A stretch of DNA of 64,000 nucleotides, taken from contig CM072514.1 in NCBI GenBank assembly GCA_036898135.1, positions 6,171,029-6,235,028 of the forward strand. The letters run 5' to 3'. Positions 55,613 to 64,000 of this stretch are shown piece after piece. The position numbers and the translations under genes are program-made. The notes beneath the pieces were generated by a model that saw nothing but the letters and a program-made list of their open reading frames with translations, ran no database searches and was not told the DNA's origin. Origin of the DNA: Oncomelania hupensis (taxonomy: Eukaryota > Mollusca > Gastropoda > Littorinimorpha > Pomatiopsidae). The number at the start of each line of letters is the position of its first letter. Within the stretch, counting starts at the first letter, position 1.

Positions 55613-55729
55613 CTCTGTCACAGTTTGATCCCGTATAGCCATGTTGGCAGTCACATGTGTAGGATCCTTCAGAGTTTAGACAGGTTCCAATGTGACAGAT
55701 ATTTGGCTCATGTAGACATTCGTCGATAT
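55613..55729 (-). CDS. EGF-repeat receptor, EGF exon 7
   Basis: 117 bp, phase 1-1, acceptor CTTTTCAG, donor GAG|GTATGT. DIDECLHEPNICHIGTC, six cysteines, ends GYTGSNCDRG. Confidence 0.9.
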
Positions 55730-55882
55730 CTGAAAAGAAGTGTGGAACATTTAAAGTAGACATTATACGACTGCTGCGCATGTCCAAATATTTTTCAAAC
55801 ATATGCAGTCATCGACTTAATGCAATCATTTTAAGTACTAGGAGCATCAACATGGCACCAATGGCATCAACATGGATAGGAA

Positions 55883-55928
55883 CGTGGCCATACCATCACA
55901 GTTTCCGTTTCTTCACCACTGTGAGCAA
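55883..55928 (-). mobile_element. LINE fragment (46 bp)
   Basis: GTGGCCATACCATCACAGTT and CGTTTCTTCACCACTGTGAG correspond to the RKLRWYGH region of the LINE only. Confidence 0.7.
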
Positions 55929-55929
55929 A

Positions 55930-56204
55930 TACCCAAAACTTACTAAAAAAAAAAAGAAACCTAAAAACAGTGCACTGACTGTATAATAAGTGAGGTCTAT
56001 AATACATATCTTACTAGTATTAACTATAAATATAATAATATAAAAATAACAAGGAAATTATAAAAGTCTGCGTCCATTCCTCCTTGTTTTTAGAATTAAT
56101 TACAAATGCCCTGAGCAGTATTAAATGAAATGTAACTGAAATGCAACCAACGAGAGAACGGGAAAATAAATACATAAAAGAAAGATTAGAAATAAATACA
56201 AAAA
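55930..56204. other. AT-rich intron, no exon found
   Basis: Poly-A rich; nothing recognised. Confidence 0.4.
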
Positions 56205-56920
56205 TTCATAGCAAGGTTCATTTGACTCATATGCTCCTTATGGAACTTACAATATATAACAAGAACATTAGTGTGCTGAAAGAAAAAAAAAGAAACGTTG
56301 GCATTAAAATGCAAGACCAAAAATTGACCTTCAAGATCAATGCAAAAGCGGAAAATACATGAAACACCAATCTGTTATCTCTAAATTACAATGTTGGACT
56401 TTATAGCTCTCTTAGTTTAGGGTAAAGGTCACTTTAAAGTACCCATACGAACCGATTTTGGACAACTCCAGTGACCTTGACCTTTGAGCGATGTTGACCA
56501 CATTTTCATAGTATGTGTGTTTCATTAATATATATCGTGTTCCAAACAATATATTAAATATGAATTAGGTTTTACAAAATGTGAACACTTGTAAAATTTG
56601 TAAAAATTGTTTTGCGAATCGTTTATGCCCCTGTGACATTTTACCTTGAAGTAAAGCCATTCATTTTATTGATTACATTGAAGGTCTCATAGATATACAC
56701 AATCTTATCATGTTTGGTTGTGATAGTTTAAATAGGTTTTGGGATATTAAGTGACTTGTAAGTTTTGCACAGACGGAATGCCCAATTTTTAAAAAACGTT
56801 TAGTTCATTTTTTGGACTATTTAGGACCCATTTTGCACAGATTTGCAAGAATCAGGGAACAAATTGTTTTGTGTGTGAATACATAGACTTGCATTGCTGC
56901 ACGCATGTGAGTCAAAAAAG
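56205..56920 (-). repeat. Dispersed repeat with TGACCTTGACCT motifs, copy 2
   Basis: CATATGCTCCTTATGGAACT near the start, GTGACCTTGACCTTTGAGCG in the middle (about 56470), ATTTTTTGGACTATTTAGGA and CATAGACTTGCATTGCTGCA near the end, all shared with 36640-37695. Confidence 0.75.
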
Positions 56921-56980
56921 TAAGGAACAAGAAAGAAAGCTTTAATCAGGGAAATAGGAAAAGAAATGTTCCCTGGTCAC

Positions 56981-57106
56981 CTTGACACGAAGTTGTCCCG
57001 GTACCATCGAATCCAGTCAGGCACGTACAATTGTAAGAGCCTGGCATATTTTGACAGGTGCCATTGCTGCCACAGTGATCAGTCTGAGCTGTACACTCAT
57101 CTATGT
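56981..57106 (-). CDS. EGF-repeat receptor, EGF exon 6
   Basis: 126 bp, the longest of the set, phase 1-1, donor AAG|GTGACC. DIDECTAQTDHCGSNGTCQN, GSYNCTCLTGFDGTGTTSCQ; six cysteines with a longer last loop, two NxT sequons. Confidence 0.9.
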
Positions 57107-57156
57107 CTGGAAGAAAAAAACCACAAATACCCAAAAGTTCATATTGAAAAGAACAT

Positions 57157-57170
57157 TTGTGTGTGTGTGT

Positions 57171-57212
<42 letters not shown>
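57157..57212. repeat. GT microsatellite
   Basis: Nearly perfect GT repeat in the intron between EGF exons 5 and 6. Confidence 0.9.
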
Positions 57213-57216
<4 letters not shown>

Positions 57217-57789
57217 AGTTTCTACAGTTTGTGACCATTATCAAGACAACCAATGAAATCCACAATCTCTGACCTAGTAATTACACTCTGAGGAAGTGGT
57301 CCAATTCGGACAAATTATCGCTTAGCGTCCGCGGTAGAAGTAGTGCCTTCTACATGTTCGGGGTCGAGTTTGCTAATGCTCGGTTACCATCTTTTTCTTA
57401 GAGTCTTCCTTTAGAAAACTTGATAGTTTGAGACTGAGTCTTTTCGAAAGCTGAGGCATAATGAATGAATAGTCACATTCACTAAAAGAAGGATAAATAT
57501 TTCTTTAAAAAAAAACACATTTATTTCTGCTATTTGTGTGTGTGTGTCTGTGCGGTAAACATGGTGTGTGTGGGTGTGTTTGTGTGCGCTTTGATCTATG
57601 CGAGAAAAAGCGCTTATAATTAAATAAATAAATTAATAATTTTTTAAAAAGAGAAAAACAAAAAATAATAATAATTATTACCGGTACTGTTGACTAATTT
57701 ATGAGAACAAAACATAAAAGCATGAATCAAAACACAAACAAACATCAATCATGTGAGACTAAAATCATATGAGATCTCCTATAACCTAC

Positions 57790-57903
57790 CAGTTTCACAC
57801 TGAGTTCCAGTGTAGCCAGTATTAGTACAGCTACAGGTGTAGGAGTTCACGCCATCAGTGCACCTGCCATGCTGACAGGGGTTCGGGCTGCACTCATCGA
57901 TGT
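57790..57903 (-). CDS. EGF-repeat receptor, EGF exon 5
   Basis: 114 bp, phase 1-1, donor [44 protein letters not shown]; six cysteines. Duplicate of exon 3. Confidence 0.9.
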
Positions 57904-58326
57904 CTAACATTTACAAAAACAAGATGGCAAGGCATTCAAAAGTATTTCCAAACATTCACGCATGTAACTAAAAAATATGCATTTTCAAATGTGTTATTTT
58001 TCTTTGGTGGCGTAGTGTCTCGGCTTTATCCTAACGAAACAAAAGGAATACATGGAATGATAGGCCACGAATTGAACTATCTGCAAACAAAACATTATGA
58101 CAATCGGATCTGCCAAGTTTTAGATTTCAGGCAAAACGTGTTTAGAAAATGGTGAAGCACAATGACCTTAACCTTTGAGAAAGTACAAATATGAATGATC
58201 TAAAGTATCCGCAAAGTCAAAATGAAGTAACTTTAATAATGGTGTTTATTATTGTAATGTACTTTATATTCGTGCTTGTGTGCTTGTTCTATCATTGTGT
58301 GTGTGTGTGTGTGCGTGTGTTTTGTT

Positions 58327-58425
58327 ATCCTATCCTATCCTGTCCCATAACCCGAAGGTCGTAGGGGCACCACAGATGATCGTTTAACCAGCATACTCCA
58401 TCTTTCTCTGTCCTCAGCAGCGTGT
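58327..58425 (-). mobile_element. LINE 3' fragment (99 bp)
   Basis: CCTATCCTATCCTGTCCCAT tail and the adjoining end of the terminal domain. Present only in one unit of the exon-pair duplication, so it post-dates it or was lost from the other. Confidence 0.85.
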
Positions 58426-58492
58426 TTTGTTATAGTTTCAGTAATCTAGATACATTATAGGGCTAGAGGTAGGGAATATCATGACACTGTAC

Positions 58493-58606
58493 TTGTCTTG
58501 CAGTCGACACCAGCATATCCAGGCAAACAGGCACAGGTATAATGATTGGCGCCATTGTGACATGTTCCACCATTGTGACAGGGGTTGGACTGGCATTCGT
58601 CGATAT
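58493..58606 (-). CDS. EGF-repeat receptor, EGF exon 4
   Basis: 114 bp, phase 1-1, donor [43 protein letters not shown]; Notch/fibropellin-like EGF with six cysteines. Duplicate of exon 2. Confidence 0.9.
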
Positions 58607-58881
58607 CTGTAAACAACGGGGTTCGAGTAAGAGTTTGCTAATACTCTTTTACTCATTTTCTTTTTAGGGTCGTTCCCTAGAAACTTAGACAGTTTGACTT
58701 TAAGGCTTGTCGAGGGTCGAGGCATATTGAATAATCAGATTTGCAAAATCAGATTAATATTTGTATCACCGGCACTGTTGGCTAATTTAAGACTAGCAAA
58801 ACTTTATAACATTAATAAAAACAGAAAAGGAGCATCAATCATATGAGACTAAAATTATATGAGATTTAAATCTACTTATTA

Positions 58882-59082
<201 letters not shown>

Positions 59083-59520
59083 TCAAAAGCGTTCATTTTC
59101 TTGGCAATTTTATGGCTCGGCTTTATCCTAACAAAACAAAAGGAATACATAAATGATAGGCCACGAATTGAACTATCTGCAAGCTAAACTCTATGAAAAT
59201 CGGATCTGCCAAGTTTAGACATCACAAAACGTGGTTAGAAAAATGCTGAAGTACAGTGAGCGTGAGCTTTGATAAGGTACAAATACGAATGATCTAACAT
59301 GCTGAGCAGTTTGGTAAGGTATCACAAAGTAAAAACGAAGTAAAAGTAATGATTGTGTTTATTATTTTAATGTACTTTACTTTACATCTTTATTTATTTG
59401 CGTGCTTGTTTCCTGGTTCTATCGTTGTGTGGGCGCGCGCCTGTGTGTGTGTGTGTGTGTGTGTGTGTGAGTTTTAGTCCCAATAATCTATATACATAAT
59501 AGGACTAGAGGTAATTGTAC

Positions 59521-59634
59521 TTATTTCGCAGTTGACACCACTATATCCAGGCAGACAGGAACAGGTGTAACGATTGGCGCGATCGTGACATGTTCCACCA
59601 TTCTGACAGGGTTTGGGCTGGCATTCGTCTATAT
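59521..59634 (-). CDS. EGF-repeat receptor, EGF exon 2
   Basis: 114 bp, phase 1-1, donor [43 protein letters not shown]; six cysteines. Confidence 0.9.
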
Positions 59635-59821
59635 CTGTAAACAATGGTTTATGGAAAATTAAATTAATTTGTACGTGTCCTGCCCTTAGGTTAGGTTAGG
59701 CTTTTAAAAAACACATGATGAAATAAAAACGTTATGAACAGATAACGGATTGCAATGTATTATTTGTTTCTTAATTAACAACTGTGAATGACTACTTGTT
59801 TTGCATGTTTATGTATATCAC

Positions 59822-59935
59822 CTTGTTCACAGTGGACACCATTAAATCCAGGCACACAGTTACAGGTATAACGATTGACGTCATTGTGACACGTCCCTCC
59901 ATTCTGACAGGGGTTGGATCGGCATGTGTTGATGT
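59822..59935 (-). CDS. EGF-repeat receptor, EGF exon 1 (first in window)
   Basis: 114 bp, phase 1-1, donor AAG|GTGATA, acceptor [37 protein letters not shown]; six cysteines. The usual Glu before the first cysteine is replaced by Thr, so calcium binding may be weaker. Earlier exons must lie beyond 64000. Confidence 0.9.
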
Positions 59936-60041
59936 CTGAAAATGCAAAATATGTGCTTTGTTGAATGTTATTTGAACTCAAGAAACATTTTTTTCTTTAT
60001 GTTACTACGTTTAACTCTATACCTTACGACGAGTTCCAATC

Positions 60042-60413
60042 GTATCCTATCCTATCCCGTAACTCAAAGGTCGTTGGGGCACCACAGGTGGTCGTTTAGC
60101 CAGCGTACTCCATCTTTCTCTGTTCTCAGCAACCTTCATGGCTTCATTCAGTGTCAAAACAGTCCATTATTGAATGTTGTCCTCCCACCTCATTTTATGT
60201 CTCCCTCTTCTTCTGTCTCCTTGCACCGTGCCTTGCAGGATGATTTTCGCAAGGCATGATGCTTTGGTGGCCATACCATCGGAGTTTCCGTTTCTTCACC
60301 ACTGTGAGCATGTCATCGTGTTGTCCAATGGCTTGTGTGATAGTCTGTCGGCCTTCGTTGTTGGTGATGTGCTTGGTATAGGAAATGCCCAGAAGTCTTC
60401 TGTAGCTCCTCCT
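60042..60413 (-). mobile_element. LINE 3' fragment, first part
   Basis: CCTATCCTATCCCGTAACTC tail through KKRKLRWYG and RRLLGISYTKHITNNE (minus strand). Continues at 61584 after the hAT-like insertion. Confidence 0.88.
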
Positions 60414-61583
60414 CAGGGCCGGATCTGGGGGGGGGGGGGAGGTCCTGGGTTCCGGAACCCCCCCCCCCCCCCCCCTGGCCATCCGATGTACCTCAGAAAG
60501 AAAAAAAAACAACTATACATATAGTTGTTTTTTTTTAAAGCTCTTAATTAGTTTATTGGTCTTCGAAAACTATTTTAAATTATGAACAAACCCCAAGGTA
60601 CCTCCTCCCTGTCTCCGGCAGCGCAAGTCACACGCTGCGCTATCGGGGAACCGATTGCCACACCGCAACATATCATCTGCGCTATCGTGGAACCGATGTG
60701 TCAGCCACAAGGGCTCGCTACTGCAAACTGTGAGACATGAGTGCTCTCCCTTCCATATTTCCGCTTGGAGAAGAGTAAACACGTGTTTTCAATCACTGCA
60801 TTTCATTCTCAAATTCGTTAATTTTTCAACTCAGCCTTTCACTGGACAACTGTAGGCAACAAAATGCCAAGGAAGAAACCACTGAAGGTCGCTGATGCGA
60901 GTGGAACAAGGAATATTCAGTCCTTTTTCTCTGCACATCCCTCGAGCTCAGCAGCCGAAACTAGCAAAACTGGCGAAATCAAATGTTCTGGTAAGTTGTT
61001 TTTTTTTTTTTTTTTAATTATTTTTTTTTTTGGGGGGGGGGGGGTAGGGAGTGAGTGGGTGGGAGGGGAGGGGGCGGGGGGAGCGTCTGATGAACATTCT
61101 TTTGCCACTTGTTGTCAGAACTCTGAATCTTTTGGTTTTCGTTGCAAGTTCTAGTCTTTGACTCGGGGTGGTGGGTGGGTGGGTGGGTGGGTGGGGGGGG
61201 GCGGTGATGTTCATAAATTACAAGGTAAAGCTTTATACTGTTAACGATCAACAAAATGTAGTGAATAATAATAGTATACAAAACATCTCTGTTCATGATA
61301 AATAAATGTTCGTGTGTGTGTTTTTTTAAGGGACGGGCAGATGATTATTTTTGTACCCCAGAGTTTGTCAGTTCAATTTGTTTAAAAAGCTCAAAGTCTC
61401 AGACCATCATAAATGGCTTTTTCAAGGTTCAGATTGCACCAGATTGCACCATTTTGCATCCTTGAAAAAAAAATTTTCCGGGGGGGCATGCCCCCGGACC
61501 GCCCTACAAGGCTCGGCGCTTCGCGCCTTCGCTGAAACTGTAACCCCCCCCCCCCCCCTCAACTTTTCCCAGGTCCGGCCCTG
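60414..61583 (+). mobile_element. Non-autonomous hAT-like transposon with a retained first exon
   Basis: 1170 bp. CAGGGCCGGATCTGGG at the left and its reverse complement CCCAGGTCCGGCCCTG at the right (one mismatch) are flanked by CTCCT on both sides. The ends resemble hAT elements, though those duplicate 8 bp and only 5 match here. Both ends carry long G/C homopolymers. It sits inside the LINE fragment, dating it after the LINE. Confidence 0.8.
60864..60990 (+). CDS. Probable first exon of a hAT-type transposase
   Basis: ATG at 60864 begins MPRKKPLKVADASGTRNIQS and runs 42 codons (FFSAHPSSSAAETSKTGEIK) to a donor TCTG|GTAAGT. N-termini of zinc-finger MYM/hAT transposases often carry such 'sFF' peptides. 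No other exon remains in the element. Confidence 0.5.
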
Positions 61584-61650
61584 CTCCTGTCCATGTTTTG
61601 TATTCTTCGTTGTAGATGTGTGGTAAGTTTCCATGTTTCGCATGTCTTCT
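61584..61650 (-). mobile_element. LINE fragment, second part
   Basis: TGTCCATGTTTTGTATTCTT and GTTGTAGATGTGTGG continue the LINE interrupted at 60413. Confidence 0.8.
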
Positions 61651-61786
61651 GCTTCTTCTTGCTCCTCCTCTTTATCCTCTTCTTGGTCCTGACCACTGAA
61701 ACCGCTGATCGTAACATAGATTCAGAAAGATCGACTTGCAGGGGATCGGAAAAAACTGGGTAAAAGATTATACATAAGCACACCTA

Positions 61787-62275
61787 TCCTATCCTATCCT
61801 ATCCTATCCTATCCCATAACTCGAAAGTCGTTGGGGCACCACAGATCGTGTAACGAGCGTACTCCATCTTTCTCTGTCCTCAGCAACCCTCATGGCTTCG
61901 CTCAGTGTCAAGCCAGTCCATTATCGAATGTTTCGTCCCACCTCCTTTTTCTGTGTCCTCCCTCTTCTTCTGCCTCCTTGCACCGTCCTTTGCAAGATGG
62001 TCTTTCAAGACCTGATGCTCTGGTGGCGTAGCCATACCATTGGAGTTTCCGTTTTTCATCATTGTGAGTATGTCATCGTGTTGTCCAACGGCTTGTGTGA
62101 TGGTCTGTCGGACTTCGTTGTCGGTGATGTGCTGGGTATAGGAAATGCCCAGAAGTCTTCTGTAGCACCTCATATCCATGTTTTGTATTCTTCGTTGAAG
62201 ATCTGCTGTGAGCGTCCATATTTTGCAAATGTATAGGAATACGGAGATGACAAAGGAGCGCAGCAGGCTTACCTT
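61787..62275 (-). mobile_element. LINE 3' fragment interrupted by solo LTR
   Basis: CCTATC tail repeats, then RRLLGISYTQHITDNEVRQT region up to ATTCC where the LTR enters. Resumes at 63855. Confidence 0.9.
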
Positions 62276-62280
62276 GGAAT

Positions 62281-63854
62281 TGTCACGTGGGGTTTATGGG
62301 TTACTGGGCTCTGCACAATGGAATGCTGTAACCCTCACGCTTTATTCGATGGGAACTGCTAGTTAGTCATCCTGTGAATTACTTTAATAAATTTATTTGT
62401 TTAGCTCGGTCTGTGTTAAGGCTGGGATACAGAGATAGATAGAAAATGGTAAAAGATCACTGTCACACTAGCTTTCACACGGCTATGAATCATATGTAGT
62501 CCAGCCACTTCATAACAGTTAAAATCACACATTTATTTCTTCTACTCTATACAAGATTTTCGATGTACTAATCTACCTTAAAATAAGTCAATGCAAATAA
62601 TTCGATCGCTGATAGTCTAGGCAGCTGTTATGTCTTCATCGGGCACTGGCTTCTAGATTTCATGAAGATTGGACTACTGTGGTCCGTTTTACTACAGTTC
62701 TGAAGAGTGGACTACTGTGGTCCTTTTGCTATCAGTTTGGGTGCACTTTTGCTTATGCACTTAACTGGAGTATGGTGTGTTTGAAGTCCTTCGTTGAGGT
62801 AGCTTCTGGTACACGATGTGTCGTCGTGTAGTTTGGTCCCTTGCCACGCTGTGGGGTCTTGCAGGGGGTTTCCAGGGTTGCTCCCTCAGTCTTGTGCTGT
62901 AGGGGCTAAACAGCCAACTTGGTTTTCCTGTGGAGTTGGGCGCACGGGATAGCTCGCCTGCTCGTCTGTAATATAAGAGACGAAATTCTGCACAACCCTG
63001 AATAATCGGTTTGTGCAGAGCGTCTCACTGAAAACCAAAGTAGCCCTCAGTGATAGCTCCACATCTCTATACATAAGCGACGAACATTCTGCTACGTCCG
63101 TGGTCCACTGGAATCTCAACTCTACTTTCCTATACATACATAAATATAAATCGTGGCTAACTACACACATACAGAATTAATAATAATATAAACATTCACT
63201 GGTACAGCCACTGGTCTGCAAACATACATATAGGTTCAACAACAGTGGTTCCGTCAGGTATACAACATGGCGGCGCAACCGGTTGTGTTTCGCCACGTGG
63301 TCACGCAACGTTGGACGAACAATCCACATTTATGCATAGCAAATTCTACAAACATAATTTCAACAATAATATAAATATATCACGATGAAACAGAAGTATG
63401 TTCATTTACCTGTTTGACAAAGTCAGGCCTCGTGGCTACTTGAGTGAATTCTAAAATTCACAAGTCCTGTTTCCTGGTCTATGAGTGAAGATAGTTCTCT
63501 GCTCCGGTCTAGCTGTGTAGACTTCGGTATCTTTCGTAGCACTGACTTAAGCTATGCTAGGTTTTGACTTAGTCAGAACCGGCTCTAACCGCTCTGCCTG
63601 CGTCCCATTGGTTAAAACTTTTCAGATTCAAGGCACACAGTGCTGACGTCACTAACTGCCTGCGTCAAGCTCGCTGTGTGTGTACCTCCTATACTATAAT
63701 CGGCTGCTGTGTAATACCCTAACTCTCGGAGGTGTCCGCTGGACCTAAAGCAATAATCTTGTATTGTATTGTAATACCCTAACTTTCTAAGGTTACAATG
63801 ACTAAACAAGGCTAAATAGTAAATAGGCAGGGTAAAACTAACAATCTTGTCACA
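62281..63854 (-). mobile_element. Solo LTR with 5-bp target duplication in a LINE
   Basis: 1574 bp; on the plus strand it starts TGTCACGTGGGG and ends AATCTTGTCACA. GGAAT lies on both sides (62276-62280, 63855-63859). Same family as 51607-53047 and the LTR at 30345-32358. It holds a 46-bp retroposon end at 63725-63770 with its own 14-bp duplication. Confidence 0.92.
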
Positions 63855-64000
63855 GGAATGTAGACTGATAGTCCCGTCTTTCCAACTGGGCTTCATCCTT
63901 GTCAGGGCAGCAGTTGTTTGGGCGATCCTGGAGAGGACGTCCTGTCGGAATCCATTGTCTGATACAATGGCTCTTAAATATTTGAAGCTATGCACTGTGT
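63855..64000 (-). mobile_element. LINE, continuation after solo LTR, runs off window
   Basis: TAGTCCCGTCTTTCCAACTG to the window end corresponds to the HSFKYLRAIVSDNG to WKDGTISLHS region on the minus strand. Confidence 0.9.

Noticed and set aside
60864..61154. Single 96-residue protein from the hAT-like element
   Set aside because: Beyond codon 42 the frame reads through a splice donor into T and G homopolymers; only the first exon is believable.

Overview
The window looks like animal nuclear DNA, most likely from a lophotrochozoan invertebrate such as a mollusc. The evidence is spliced EGF-repeat exons with GT/AG borders, many decayed LINE, SINE, LTR and DNA-transposon copies, and the right-hand part of a Polinton/Maverick (adintovirus-like) element. 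No species-diagnostic gene was seen, so the taxon is an inference.

1-11040: the right part of a Polinton/Maverick. It holds the C-terminal end of a protein-primed family B DNA polymerase (cut by the window edge), a capsid and packaging block (major capsid protein, packaging ATPase, probable penton-like protein), an rve integrase read on the minus strand, and several small membrane or coiled-coil proteins. Genes are tightly packed and often divergent across 20-40 bp. Almost every start codon is preceded by a short T-A-run motif. At least four single-base frame breaks are visible, and the last gene is cut near its 3' end by a 703-bp retroposon with a 13-bp target duplication. No adenovirus-type protease was recognised.

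11041-12328: a 40-bp minisatellite of about 32 copies with an internal 160-bp higher-order duplication. 12329-32360: repeat-rich DNA. Its main family is an endonuclease/reverse-transcriptase LINE (RTE-like; tails of GGATA repeats) with at least fifteen pieces across the window, one showing a clear twin-priming inversion. Also present are a TIR transposon with a possible first transposase exon, Gypsy-type fragments, a gag-bearing LTR element and two SINE types nested in its LTR.

33781-59935 (minus strand): the 3' part of a host gene for a single-pass membrane protein. Nine phase 1-1 EGF exons are followed by a transmembrane exon and two cytoplasmic exons whose tail carries tandem YxxI/L motifs. 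Its introns are packed with nested transposons. Two neighbouring EGF exon pairs arose by a tandem duplication of about 1.1 kb. The 5' exons lie beyond 64000.

59936-64000: LINE pieces interrupted by a non-autonomous hAT-like element and by a solo LTR with a 5-bp target duplication.
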